The notes: generated from the sequence alone by a model not told the origin. Counted from the stretch's first letter, positions 8,329 through 16,828 are shown. The stretch: 29,283 bases of DNA from JBOHUC01 sp050733935 (GCA_050733935.1 JBOHUC010000009.1:1-29283); one strand, 5' to 3'. A program made the numbers and translations.

Positions 8329-8501
8329 GGCGGTCCCTCCGTCCTAGCGAGTGCAGGCAGCACGCCAGCGAATCCCGAACGGGAGTCGCCGGCGGACTGG
8401 AAGACTCAAATAGAAAGCGCGTGAAGCTCCTGCGGTGGCGAGACGGGGAATCCTGGCGTGAGGGAAGGTTCTCCGATTCGAGTGTCGCCGCAGCGATCGT
8501 C

Positions 8502-8542
8502 AGTGTAGCTCGCTCTGTGCGGAATGGGAACAGTTGTTTCCC
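8502..8542 (-). promoter_or_regulatory. Candidate promoter and operator-like repeat upstream of the sulfatase operon
   Basis: The 256-bp gap 8329-8584 holds no gene. On the reverse strand TTCCCA (8525-8530) and TACACT (8502-8507) are 17 bp apart (4/6 matches each). A GGGAA-N7-TTCCC inverted repeat (8526-8542) overlaps the -35 box and could be a regulator site. This would leave a long untranslated leader of about 165 nt. Moderate to low certainty. Confidence 0.3.
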
Positions 8543-8584
8543 TATAGCGCCCTCGCGAAGAATTCCCACCATTGGGGTTGGGGA

Positions 8585-9802
8585 TCAGGGGCTCCGAAAG
8601 ACCGCGAAGGAGCTCGTGAACCCGTGCAGGTAGGTGACGCCGTGGACCGGGCCAATCTCCCCGTTCGCGAAGAACCCCCCGAGGGGAATGTCCCCGACGC
8701 GCTCGCGGAACGCGTCGGTGTCGTGATCGGGCCGGCCGTAGAGATGCATTCCCCGGCCGAGGCACGAGAACAGGAGCGCCCCCGCCGGTGCGCGCGCACC
8801 CTCGCGCGTCTCGAGCCCGCCCACGTAGTGATCGATCCGCTGATCGAGATCCTCGGCCGACGCGAGCGCGTCCCGGAGATGGAACTGCACGGCCTGACCG
8901 ACACGCGGCAGCTCGCCGATCGCGAGCGCTCCGTTGTCGGGGCTCACCCCCAGGATGTTGCGGATCAGGTACTCACCGGACCGGGGCGTATCGGTCAGCG
9001 CGTCGGCGCTCACGCCGAGGAACAAGGACGTGCGCACGAGCTTCTGATCGCGCTCGGAGAGCTGCGGCACGAGTCCGCGCAGCACTTCGAGCGGCGGCTT
9101 GCCGTCGAGCTCGAGCACGAAATTCTGGCGCGCGCGCGTCACCCGCATCGTCTCGCCGATCGCCCGGCATCCCTGCGCTACGACCGTGTCCACCGCAATC
9201 GCTCCTCCCAGGGCGACGCCGACGCAGCCCGCGGTCAGCGTGTCCCCGTCCACGAGCAGCGCGTTGCCCCCGGCCTTGTCGGACGCGCTCGCAAGGCCGC
9301 CGACCTTCGCACTCTGCGGGTACGCGTAGTCGAGGCCTCGCAGGAGCCGGTCCGCGGAGAACGAGAACGGATCCGCGAGCACGACGAAGTGCGGGGTCCG
9401 TCCCGACGCCTCCGACGCGGGCACCCCGAGCGCGGCCTCCCAGGCCCGCGGCGCAGCGTCCTCGTCCGGGAGATCGCGGTCGTCGAGCCGGAACGTGTGC
9501 ACGTCGACGCCAGGCAGTCGCGCGGCGGTGACCGAGAGCCCGGGGCGCTCCTCGATCTCGCGGCCCGCACCGATGATGCCGCGCGCCGAACAGCCGACCA
9601 CGTGCCGCGGCACGAGCGTCTCCGCGATTGCCGTCGACACGGCGGCCGCGTCGGCGCGGTGGTGCGGCGAGAGAAACACGAATGCGACGTCGGGCGGTGC
9701 GCCGTTCAAACGTTCCGCGACGATGCCCGCCGCTTCCATCGCCGCATGTCGCGCGTCCGCGCGTTCGGAGACCGCCGATGCCCACAGCATGGTGTTCGCC
9801 AT
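8585..9802 (-). CDS. FIST N/C-domain sensory protein
   Basis: About 405 residues. The N-terminal half has the FIST_N pattern (DVAFVFLSPHH, VVGCSARGIIGAGREIE, VVLADPFSFSADRLLRGLD, KVGGLASASDKAGGNALLVD) and the C-terminal half the FIST_C pattern (GCRAIGETMRVTRARQNFVLELDGKP, GEYLIRNILGVSPDNGALAIG, ALLFSCLGRGMHLYG, IPLGGFFANGEIGP). FIST domains are proposed small-ligand sensors, often linked to signalling domains; this one is stand-alone, as many are. I chose the ATG at 9802 (MANTMLWASA); ATGs at 9811 and 9826 are also possible. It is divergent from the leucine operon with only 46 bp between starts, so shared control is possible but unproven. Confidence 0.88.
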   Translation of the reverse strand: MANTMLWASAVSERADARHAAMEAAGIVAERLNGAPPDVAFVFLSPHHRADAAAVSTAIAETLVPRHVVGCSARGIIGAGREIEERPGLSVTAARLPGVDVHTFRLDDRDLPDEDAAPRAWEAALGVPASEASGRTPHFVVLADPFSFSADRLLRGLDYAYPQSAKVGGLASASDKAGGNALLVDGDTLTAGCVGVALGGAIAVDTVVAQGCRAIGETMRVTRARQNFVLELDGKPPLEVLRGLVPQLSERDQKLVRTSLFLGVSADALTDTPRSGEYLIRNILGVSPDNGALAIGELPRVGQAVQFHLRDALASAEDLDQRIDHYVGGLETREGARAPAGALLFSCLGRGMHLYGRPDHDTDAFRERVGDIPLGGFFANGEIGPVHGVTYLHGFTSSFAVFRSP

Positions 9803-9848
9803 GCGCCCCATGCTACCGCCCCCCATCCAAACCTGCTACCTTCGCGCC

Positions 9849-11480
9849 GTGCAGAAACTCGTTTCGAAGATCCGCACGCAGGACGCGACGTTCCGTGCGC
9901 GCTCCGAGTTCCATCGCGGGCGCGCGGCCGAGCTGGCCGAACGCCTCGCGAAGGTGAGGGCGGGTGGCGGCGGCGACCTCCTCGCGAAGCACAAGAGCCG
10001 CGGCAAGCTCCTTCCGCGCGAGCGCATCGAGCGCCTGCTCGATCCCGGCTCGCCCTTTCTCGAGCTCATGCCGCTCGCCGCGTGGGGCCTGTACGACGAC
10101 GCGGCTCCGTCGGCCGGTCTCGTGACCGGCATCGGCCGCATCGCCGGGCGCGAGGTGCTCCTGATCGCGAACGACGCGACCGTGAAGGGCGGCACCTACT
10201 TCCCGATGACCGTGAAGAAGCACCTGAGGGCGCAGGAGGTGGCGCTCGAGAATCGCCTGCCGTGCTGCTATCTCGTCGACTCGGGCGGCGCGTTCCTGCC
10301 CCTCCAGGCCGACGTCTTCCCCGATCGCTGGCACTTTGGCCGCATCTTCTACAACCAGGCCCGGATGTCGGCGCTTGGACTCACACAGGTCGCAGCGGTC
10401 CTGGGCTCGTGCACGGCCGGCGGTGCGTACGTCCCCGCGATGAGCGACGAAGTGGTGATCGTCAAGAACCAGGGCACGATCTTCCTCGCGGGCCCGCCGC
10501 TCGTGAAGGCCGCGACGGGCGAGGAGGTCACGGCCGAGGAGCTGGGCGGCGGCCTCGTGCACGCTGCCAAGAGCGGCGTCGCGGACCATCTCGCGGACAA
10601 CGACGAGCACGCGCTTCAGATCGTGCGCGATGTCTTCGCGAACCTGGGGCGGCGCGGCGATGCGATCGGGCGGGCGAACACGGCCGCGAACGTCGAGCGG
10701 CTCGAGCCCGAGCCTCCCGCGTACGACCCGGAGGAGCTCTACGGCGTCCTCCCGGTCACGCTGCGCGAGGCGTTCGACGTGCGCGAGGTGATCGCGCGGC
10801 TCGTGGACGGATCGCGCCTCCACGAGTTCAAGCCGCTCTACGGTCCGACCCTGGTCACCGGTTTCGCGCATCTGCATGGGCTCCCGGTCGGCATTCTCGC
10901 GAACAACGGCGTTCTGTATTCGGAGTCGGCTCTCAAGGCCACGCACTTCATCGAGCTCTGTTGCCAGCGGGGCACGCCGCTCCTTTTCCTCCAGAACATC
11001 ACGGGCTTCATGGTCGGCAAGGACTACGAAGCCGGCGGGATCGCGAAGGACGGGGCCAAGATGGTGAGCGCGGTTGCGAACGCCGCCGTGCCCAAGATCA
11101 CGCTCATCGTCGGCGGATCGTTCGGCGCGGGGAACTACGGGATGTGCGGGCGCGCGTACGATCCGCGCTTCCTCTTCATGTGGCCTTCAGCCCGAATCAG
11201 CGTGATGGGCGGCGATCAGGCCGCGGACGTCCTGTGGGCCGTCAAGGCCGACGGCCTCAAGACGCAGGGCAAGAAGCCCACGGACACGGAGGCCGAAGCG
11301 TTCAAGCAGCCGATCCGCGATCGCTACGAGGAGGAAGGAAGCCCGTACTTTTCGACGGCGCGGCTGTGGGACGACGGCATCCTCGATCCCGCCGAGACGC
11401 GCGACGCGCTCGGGCTTGCGCTTGCGGTCACGCTCCAGGCCCCGGTCGCCCCGACGCGCTTCGGCGTCTTCCGCATGTGA
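9849..11480 (+). CDS. mccB: Methylcrotonyl-CoA carboxylase carboxyltransferase (beta) subunit
   Basis: 543 residues, the usual size for this subunit. It has the two-lobed acyl-CoA carboxyltransferase fold. N-lobe marks: KHKSRGKLLPRERIERLLDP, NDATVKGGTYFPMTVKKH, LVDSGGAFLPLQ and SCTAGGAYVPAMSDE. C-lobe marks: LLFLQNITGFMVGKDYEAGG and GGSFGAGNYGMCGRAYDPRF. The GGTYFP and NITGFMVG-YE-GGI patterns favour methylcrotonyl-CoA over propionyl-CoA. It transfers CO2 from carboxybiotin to 3-methylcrotonyl-CoA in leucine/isovalerate breakdown. The downstream genes for biotin carboxylase, biotin carrier, methylglutaconyl-CoA hydratase and HMG-CoA lyase confirm the pathway. The GTG start at 9849 gives the normal N-terminus (MQKLVSKI); no ribosome site is obvious. 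Its TGA overlaps the next GTG. Confidence 0.93.
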   Translation: MQKLVSKIRTQDATFRARSEFHRGRAAELAERLAKVRAGGGGDLLAKHKSRGKLLPRERIERLLDPGSPFLELMPLAAWGLYDDAAPSAGLVTGIGRIAGREVLLIANDATVKGGTYFPMTVKKHLRAQEVALENRLPCCYLVDSGGAFLPLQADVFPDRWHFGRIFYNQARMSALGLTQVAAVLGSCTAGGAYVPAMSDEVVIVKNQGTIFLAGPPLVKAATGEEVTAEELGGGLVHAAKSGVADHLADNDEHALQIVRDVFANLGRRGDAIGRANTAANVERLEPEPPAYDPEELYGVLPVTLREAFDVREVIARLVDGSRLHEFKPLYGPTLVTGFAHLHGLPVGILANNGVLYSESALKATHFIELCCQRGTPLLFLQNITGFMVGKDYEAGGIAKDGAKMVSAVANAAVPKITLIVGGSFGAGNYGMCGRAYDPRFLFMWPSARISVMGGDQAADVLWAVKADGLKTQGKKPTDTEAEAFKQPIRDRYEEEGSPYFSTARLWDDGILDPAETRDALGLALAVTLQAPVAPTRFGVFRM

Positions 11481-12043
11481 GGCTCGTTTCCGAGCGTCCT
11501 CCCGCCGCCCGGTGTACGCTGACTCTCCTCGCCGCCGGCCTTCTGTTCGCGGGCTGCTCCGCAACCCTGCGGACGGAACCGGTCGGAATGCTGAGCTACG
11601 GAGAACGGATTCGCGTGACGAAGAGCGAGCCTGCGTCGGCGCGCGTGACCGGAACTCTCCTCGAGCTCTCGGAGTCGGCGATGACGATCGAGGAGGAGAA
11701 GGGAGCGGAGGTGCTCACGGTCCCCCTCGATTCGGTGCGTGCGGTCGAGCGGAGCCTCGGGCCCCAGCCCAACACAGGGCGCGGAATGCTGTACGGATTC
11801 CTGGCCGGTGCTGCGGTCGGAGTTGGAGTGGCGCTCGCGAGCGACGAGGATCATTCGGTCGGGTGGATCACGTCGATCGGCCTCGCGGGCGGGCTCGTGG
11901 GCACCGGCGCCGGCGCCTGGATCGGCTCCCGGTCGCACACGGAGCGCTGGCAGACCGTCCCGCCGGGGAGCGTTCGCTTCGGGATCGCACCGGTCGGATC
12001 CGGCATCGGTCTCGTGGTTTCGTTCGATCTTCCGGAGAATTGA
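11477..12043 (+). CDS. Glycine-zipper outer-membrane-type lipoprotein, unknown function
   Basis: 188 residues. A lipoprotein signal ends at LLFAGC (Cys27). Residues ~30-95 form a beta-rich domain that may be of the SH3/PRC kind (VTGTLLELSESAMTIEE, LTVPLDSVRAVERSLG). A glycine-zipper hairpin follows (GMLYGFLAGAAVGVGVALAS and GLAGGLVGTGAGAWIGS). The GTG start (11477) overlaps the mccB TGA as GTGA, and the stop lies one base before the hydratase ATG, so it is translated as part of the leucine operon despite having no recognisable link to leucine breakdown. Such proteins are common as envelope components near unrelated genes. No named family can be assigned with confidence. Confidence 0.75.
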   Translation: MRLVSERPPAARCTLTLLAAGLLFAGCSATLRTEPVGMLSYGERIRVTKSEPASARVTGTLLELSESAMTIEEEKGAEVLTVPLDSVRAVERSLGPQPNTGRGMLYGFLAGAAVGVGVALASDEDHSVGWITSIGLAGGLVGTGAGAWIGSRSHTERWQTVPPGSVRFGIAPVGSGIGLVVSFDLPEN

Positions 12044-12044
12044 G

Positions 12045-12869
12045 ATGCATGATCACACGTGGGGTACGGTCGCCATCCGCGCGGCGGGCGCGGTCCGGCG
12101 CCTTCGCCTGACGCGTCCCGCCGAGCGGAACGCCATTTCGAAGCAGATGGGCGAAGAGCTTTTGCTCGCGCTCGAAACCCTTACGGCCGACGCGGACGCG
12201 CGCGTGGTCGTCCTCGAGGGCGAAGGCCGCTCGTTCTGCGCCGGTGCGGACATCGCGGAAATGCGGGCCTCGGGCTCGGCCACGTTCGCGCAGAACCTCG
12301 CGGATGCCGAGCGGCTGGCCGAAGTGTTCCGCACCCTCGATGCCCTGCCGCGCCCCACGATCGCACGCATTCACGGGCACTGCCTGGGCGGCGGCGTGGG
12401 ACTCATTGCCTGCTGCGACGTCGCCATCGCGAGCGAGGAGACCGTGTTCGCGTTCTCCGAGACGCGTCTCGGCATCGTTCCGGCCGTGATCTCGCCCTAT
12501 TCGTTGCGGCGCATCGGGCCCTCGCACGCGCGGCGGTACTTCCTGAGCGGGGAGCGCTTCGACGCGGTCGAGGCTCGGCGGATCGGGCTCATCTCGCAGT
12601 CCTGCGGGATCGAGGAGCTCGACGGCGCGGTCGTCCAGGTCGTTGAGGAGATGCTCGCCGCCGGCCCGGAAGCGCAGGCGCGCATCAAACGGATGATCCG
12701 CGAGTCCGCGAACCAGACGTGGGAGGAGTACCGCCGCTCGACGCCGCAGCAGATCGCCGAGGCACGTCAGAGCGAGGAAGGACAGGCCGGGCTTTCGGCG
12801 TTCCGCGACAAGGTGCCGCCGCCGTGGGTGCCGCGGCCCGAGCCGCTCACCCCAGGCGATTCCCGATGA
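12045..12869 (+). CDS. liuC: Methylglutaconyl-CoA hydratase (crotonase family)
   Basis: 274 residues, crotonase fold. Oxyanion-hole segments are GRSFCAGADIAEM and HGHCLGGGVGLIACCD. The block FSETRLGIVPAVISPYSLRRIG is the signature of 3-methylglutaconyl-CoA hydratases (AUH/LiuC type), which hydrate methylglutaconyl-CoA to HMG-CoA. Position between carboxylase subunit genes fits the fourth step of leucine degradation. The ATG at 12045 has GGAG 7 nt upstream; the TGA overlaps the ATG of the biotin carboxylase gene (ATGA). A general enoyl-CoA hydratase activity is the main alternative. Confidence 0.88.
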   Translation: MHDHTWGTVAIRAAGAVRRLRLTRPAERNAISKQMGEELLLALETLTADADARVVVLEGEGRSFCAGADIAEMRASGSATFAQNLADAERLAEVFRTLDALPRPTIARIHGHCLGGGVGLIACCDVAIASEETVFAFSETRLGIVPAVISPYSLRRIGPSHARRYFLSGERFDAVEARRIGLISQSCGIEELDGAVVQVVEEMLAAGPEAQARIKRMIRESANQTWEEYRRSTPQQIAEARQSEEGQAGLSAFRDKVPPPWVPRPEPLTPGDSR

Positions 12870-14431
12870 GCCGTTCGTTCGACACCGTTCTGATCGCAAA
12901 CCGCGGTGAAATCGCGGTCCGCATCGCGCGCACGCTGCGCGAGCGCGGCCTGACCTCGGTTGCAGTGTTCCATCCCGTCGACCGCGAGTCCCTGCACGTC
13001 CTCGCGGCGGATCGCGCGGTCGAGCTCACCGCCGACGATCCGCGCGCGGCCTATCTCGGCGTCGAGGCTCTGATCCGGGCCGCGAAGGCGTCGGGGGCGG
13101 GCGCAATCCATCCGGGCTACGGATTCCTGTCCGAGCAGGCGCGCTTCTCCCGCGCGTGCGAAGAAGCGGGCGTCGTCTTCATCGGTCCGCGTGCCGACAC
13201 GCTCGCGACCGTAGGCGACAAGACGAGTGCGCGCGCCGCGGCACGGGCGGCGGGACTCACCGTCGCCCCCGGCTGGGAGGGCGTGCCGCTCGACGCAAAA
13301 GGACGGCCCACCGACGAAGCGATCGCGGCTGCGCGCTCGCTCGGGTATCCCCTTCTCCTCAAAGCGGTCTCGGGCGGCGGTGGAAAGGGCATGCGGGTCG
13401 TGCGAGCCGCCGAGGCGCTCGCGGACGGGCTCCTCGCGACCGCGCGCGAAGCACAGGCTTCGTTCGGCAGTGCCGCCGTGTATCTCGAGCGACAGCTCGA
13501 GCCCGTGCGTCACATCGAGGTCCAGTTCGTGGGCGACGGCGCGGGGAACGTGGCGCATCTGTTCGAGCGGGAGTGCTCGTTGCAGCGCCGTCATCAGAAG
13601 GTCATCGAAGAGGCTCCCGGCGCGCGCGTGACTGCCGGGCTCCGCGCGAAGCTCGTCGAATCCACGAAGGCGCTCGCCTCCGCGGTCCGCTATCGCGGTG
13701 CGGGCACGGCCGAGTTCCTGGTCGATGCGGAGGGCGGCACGCACTTCCTCGAGATCAACGCGCGCATTCAGGTCGAGCACCCCGTAACCGAGCTCGTGAC
13801 GGGAGTCGACATCGTCGGACTCCAGCTCGACGTCGCCCTCGGCCGCGGGCTGCCCGCAGACCTCGAGCGTGCGGCGCCGAACGGCCATGCGATCGAAGCG
13901 CGACTCTACGCCGAAGATGCCATGCACGACTTCCTGCCGCAGAGCGGAACGATCGAAGCGCTGCGGCTTCCGTCCGGACCCGGCGTGCGCGTCGACACCG
14001 GCGTGCGCGAAGGCGACGAGATCGGCATGCACTTCGATCCCATGATCGCAAAGATCAGCGTCTGGGGCCCGGATCGAGCGGCGGCCGTTCGCCGCCTGGG
14101 CGCCGCTCTCGCGGCGACCGACGTCGCGGGCGTCGTGACGAACCTTCCGTTCCTGCGGTTGCTTGCCACGCATCCGGATTTCGCAGGCGGCGACCTCTCG
14201 ACGTCACGCATCGAGCATTCAATCGCCCCGTCGTGGCGTTCGGAACGAAAGACCCGCGCGCTGCCCGATGCTGTTCTTGCCGCTGCGGCGGTCGCCATCA
14301 CGGAAGGCGCGCGCGTGCGGCAAGGCCACGGAGCCGGAGCCGAGTCGCGCGACAATCAGGCCGTGCCTCCGAACCCATGGGACGTCCTCTCGGGCTTCCG
14401 CCTGGGCGGGAATGCACGAGGAGACAGCTGA
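12866..14431 (+). CDS. mccA: Biotin carboxylase part of methylcrotonyl-CoA carboxylase alpha subunit (split gene)
   Basis: 521 residues. A complete biotin carboxylase is present: the N-terminal IANRGEIAVRI, HPGYGFLSE, the ATP-grasp loop GGGGKGM (170-176), HIEVQFVGD, ECSLQRRHQKVIEEAPG and EINARIQVEHPVTE (296-309; most relatives have E-M-N-T-R-L). The C-terminus continues past the carboxylase domain through HPDFAGGD and ALPDAVLAAAAVAI to PWDVLSGFRLGG. It stops just where an MCC alpha chain would enter its BT and biotinyl domains. Those domains are encoded by the next gene, one base away. It ATP-dependently carboxylates biotin on the separate carrier. The normal alpha subunit is one chain of about 650-670 residues, so this is a fission at a domain boundary. 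Confidence 0.92.
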   Translation: MSRSFDTVLIANRGEIAVRIARTLRERGLTSVAVFHPVDRESLHVLAADRAVELTADDPRAAYLGVEALIRAAKASGAGAIHPGYGFLSEQARFSRACEEAGVVFIGPRADTLATVGDKTSARAAARAAGLTVAPGWEGVPLDAKGRPTDEAIAAARSLGYPLLLKAVSGGGGKGMRVVRAAEALADGLLATAREAQASFGSAAVYLERQLEPVRHIEVQFVGDGAGNVAHLFERECSLQRRHQKVIEEAPGARVTAGLRAKLVESTKALASAVRYRGAGTAEFLVDAEGGTHFLEINARIQVEHPVTELVTGVDIVGLQLDVALGRGLPADLERAAPNGHAIEARLYAEDAMHDFLPQSGTIEALRLPSGPGVRVDTGVREGDEIGMHFDPMIAKISVWGPDRAAAVRRLGAALAATDVAGVVTNLPFLRLLATHPDFAGGDLSTSRIEHSIAPSWRSERKTRALPDAVLAAAAVAITEGARVRQGHGAGAESRDNQAVPPNPWDVLSGFRLGGNARGDS

Positions 14432-14432
14432 C

Positions 14433-14954
14433 GTGCTCAAGCATCTGGTCGTGGACGGACGCCGTCACGACGTGACGATCTCGGTCGACGGCGACGGCCT
14501 CGCCCTTCGCGAGGGTGAGCGAACGATCCGCATTTCCGAGCGGCGCTGGGAAGGCGCACGGCTCACGCTTCGAATCGCGGAGGCCCGCGGTGACCGCACG
14601 ATCGAAGCCCACGTGCTGCGCGGGAGGTCCGGACGGTTCGATATCTGGCTCGATGGCGAGCGGCACATCATTGAAGAGGAGCGACGCGCGGGGGGGGGCG
14701 GTTCGGCCGGTGGCGCTGCGCCGGGGGACGACGATCTCCTCACCGCGCCGATGCCCGCGAAGGTCGTGAAGGTCGAAGTCGCTGCGGGCGACGCGGTCGA
14801 GGAGGGTCAGGCACTCCTCGTGCTCGAATCGATGAAGATGGAGCTCGGGGTGACCTCGCCGCGCGCGGGAACCGTGAAGCGCGTCGCCGTTGCCGCTGGG
14901 CAGATCATCACAGCCGGCACCGAGCTCGTCGAGCTCGAGCGGGTCTCGTCGTGA
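14433..14954 (+). CDS. Biotin carboxyl carrier (BT-like linker plus biotinyl domain) of methylcrotonyl-CoA carboxylase
   Basis: 173 residues. Residues ~1-85 are the beta-rich region that normally joins the carboxylase and carrier halves of the alpha chain (HLVVDGRRHDVTISVDG, FDIWLDGERHIIEEE). After a Gly-rich linker, a biotinyl domain runs LLTAPMPAKVVKVEV to the end, with ESMKM carrying the biotinylated Lys135. The start is GTG at 14433, 9 nt after GAGGAG and one base beyond the TGA of the biotin carboxylase gene; an in-frame ATG at 14412 is the alternative. A run of nine G (14690-14698) encodes part of the linker. It carries carboxybiotin to the beta subunit. Confidence 0.9.
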   Translation: MLKHLVVDGRRHDVTISVDGDGLALREGERTIRISERRWEGARLTLRIAEARGDRTIEAHVLRGRSGRFDIWLDGERHIIEEERRAGGGGSAGGAAPGDDDLLTAPMPAKVVKVEVAAGDAVEEGQALLVLESMKMELGVTSPRAGTVKRVAVAAGQIITAGTELVELERVSS

Positions 14955-15946
14955 GCCTGCCTCCGGGCGCCGCGGGTGCGCCGGGTGGCGCGAGCGCGCC
15001 CTGGCCGAAGTCAGCCCGCATCGTCGAAGTTGGCCCGCGCGACGGGCTCCAGAACGAGGCGACCCCGATCGATCCCGAAGCCCGCGCGCGTTTCGCCCTT
15101 TCGCTCGCAGCCGCAGGACTCAGGGACATCGAAGTTGGAGCATTCGTTCGCCCGGACCGCGTGCCGCAAATGGCAGGCACCGAGCGCGTGCTCGAGCTCA
15201 TTCGCGAGGCAATCGCCCGCAAGGAGCCCGGTGCCGCTGAAACGCGATGGATCGTGCTCGTGCCGAATGCGAAGGGCCTCGAGCGCGCATTTGCGTCGAA
15301 CGCGAAGTCGGTCGCCGTCTTCACCGCAGTGTCCGAGACGTTCAATCAGAAGAACATCGGCATGGGCGTCGACGAGTCGTTCTCGGTGTTCGAGCCCGTG
15401 GTGCGCGAGGCGCGCGAAAAGGGACTCTGGGTGCGTGGCTATCTCTCGACCGTGTTCGGATGCCCGTACGAAGGCCGCGTCGATCCCGTGCGCGCAGCCG
15501 AGATCGCAGTGCGTCTGTGGAACCTTGGCGTGGACGAGATTTCGCTCGGCGACACGATCGGCGTTGCGACGCCGAACGGCGTGGGCGACGTGCTTGGAGC
15601 CATCGGCGCGCGCATTCCGCGCGAGTCGATCGCGCTCCACATGCACGACACGCGCGGCACGGCGCTCGTCAACGTGATGGCCGGGCTTCTGCTCGGGATC
15701 CGCGCATTCGACTCCTCGGCCGGCGGGCTCGGCGGCTGCCCGTTCGCTCCCGGAGCCACCGGAAACGTCGCGACCGAGGACGTCGTCTATCTCCTCCAGA
15801 ACCTCGGCGTGCGCACGGGCGTCGACACGTCTGCGCTCGTCGCGGCTTCGGCTTCAATGGAGCAGGCGCTCCGGCGCACACTTCCCGGACGCGTCTATCA
15901 GGCGTGGCAGAGGAGCCCGCGCGTCTCTGATCTGTTCCGCGTCTGA
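14951..15946 (+). CDS. liuE: Hydroxymethylglutaryl-CoA lyase
   Basis: 331 residues, DRE-TIM metallolyase barrel. VEVGPRDGLQNE holds the metal and substrate residues, and HMHDTRG supplies metal-binding histidines. The signature loop GGLGGCPFAPGATGNVATED contains the catalytic cysteine (about Cys263). It splits HMG-CoA into acetyl-CoA and acetoacetate, the last step of leucine degradation. The GTG start overlaps the TGA of the carrier gene (GTGA). A Pro/Gly/Ala-rich stretch of ~18 residues precedes the domain, so translation might begin slightly later. No isovaleryl-CoA dehydrogenase gene is adjacent; the acyl-CoA dehydrogenase at 22365 belongs to another operon. Confidence 0.93.
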   Translation: MSLPPGAAGAPGGASAPWPKSARIVEVGPRDGLQNEATPIDPEARARFALSLAAAGLRDIEVGAFVRPDRVPQMAGTERVLELIREAIARKEPGAAETRWIVLVPNAKGLERAFASNAKSVAVFTAVSETFNQKNIGMGVDESFSVFEPVVREAREKGLWVRGYLSTVFGCPYEGRVDPVRAAEIAVRLWNLGVDEISLGDTIGVATPNGVGDVLGAIGARIPRESIALHMHDTRGTALVNVMAGLLLGIRAFDSSAGGLGGCPFAPGATGNVATEDVVYLLQNLGVRTGVDTSALVAASASMEQALRRTLPGRVYQAWQRSPRVSDLFRV

Positions 15947-15984
15947 CTCTTGACCGTGTCCTAAGAGTTGTGTCAGGCTTTTCC
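15943..15984 (+). terminator. Probable terminator of the leucine operon
   Basis: Overlapping the lyase stop codon, ACTCTT (15946-15951) pairs with AAGAGT (15963-15968), and the outer CTGAC can pair with GTCAG (15972-15976) across a bulge. A CTTTTC tract follows. The stem is weak and the loop is 11 nt, so confidence is limited. Confidence 0.4.
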
Positions 15985-16089
15985 CCGTTTCGGGCCCTTC
16001 CCTCGTTCCCCTTCCGAGACTCAGCTCCCCCCCGAACGACAGCCACATCCCTCAGAGGGCTGCACCGACCCTCCCCCGAGGTTACTCAC

Positions 16090-16770
16090 ATGAAAATCGC
16101 CCCTCGCTTCTCCGCTCTCCTCGCGGGCCTCACGCTCGCGTCAGGATTTGCTTCGAACTCCATTGCAGTCCCGTGCGCTCCCCCAGGTTGCGGCCCGCCC
16201 GGCTTTCCCTGCGCGGCGACCTCCATCGTGCCGGCGGCCGTTGTCGGAGACAACTCGGGCGCTCCAATCAACGGCTCGCCTGCGCCCGTCCCTCCGGGAT
16301 GCGGAATCGCGCCCGTGCCCGGATACGTCGTCCAGGTGTTCGATGCGCTGGGCGCCCCCGTGGTCGGAGTTCCGGTCACGCTCAATTTCTTCGCTACGGG
16401 GACACGACTCCACGTCATGCAGAACGCGGGCACCGCCGTGGCCTGCCTGGTCTTTACTCTCACCGTCCCGACGAATGCCTGCGGCGTCGCCGTGTTCTCG
16501 CCGAGAGTCGGCAGCTTCAACAACGGTGCAGTCGTGGCAGTCATGGCGGCCGGTGTCTGCCTGGGGAACGCTCGGGTCACTTCGACGGACCTGGACGGGC
16601 TCGGTGGCACGACCGGGCTCGCGGACCTGGGCCTGTTCGCGAGCAACTTCATCGGCGCTCCCGCGGCCGTGGAGACGGACTTCGACGACAACGGCATCAC
16701 GGGCCTTGGGGACTTCGGCATTTTCGCGCGCGAATTCCTGAGCGGGGCCGTAGGGGCATACTGTTTTTGA
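16090..16770 (+). CDS. Secreted protein with Ig-like segment and dockerin-type calcium repeats
   Basis: 226 residues. Signal peptide MKIAPRFSALLAGLTLASG is followed by a Pro/Cys-rich region (PCAPPGCGPPGFPC). A stretch like bacterial Ig-like domains comes next (VQVFDALGAPVVGVPVTLNF, ~81-100). At ~165-217 there are two EF-hand-like dockerin repeats, TDLDGLGGTTGLADLGLFAS and TDFDDNGITGLGDFGIFARE. Eight cysteines suggest disulfides outside the cytoplasm. The ATG has GAGG 8 nt upstream. Dockerin-like pairs of this kind end many secreted proteins of uncultivated lineages and need not imply a cellulosome; they may anchor or stabilise with calcium. It is followed by a good terminator and appears monocistronic. 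Confidence 0.8.
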   Translation: MKIAPRFSALLAGLTLASGFASNSIAVPCAPPGCGPPGFPCAATSIVPAAVVGDNSGAPINGSPAPVPPGCGIAPVPGYVVQVFDALGAPVVGVPVTLNFFATGTRLHVMQNAGTAVACLVFTLTVPTNACGVAVFSPRVGSFNNGAVVAVMAAGVCLGNARVTSTDLDGLGGTTGLADLGLFASNFIGAPAAVETDFDDNGITGLGDFGIFAREFLSGAVGAYCF

Positions 16771-16828
16771 TCGTCATAGTTTGAACGGTGAGCTCGCCGG
16801 GCCCCGTGGAGCACATCGCTGTGTACGA

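Noticed and set aside
8534..11476. Very long plus-strand open frame continuing into the lipoprotein gene
   Set aside because: It is antisense to the FIST gene and out of frame across mccB, with Arg/Pro-rich translation typical of shadow frames in high-GC DNA. Only the last 189 codons (11477-12043) are real.
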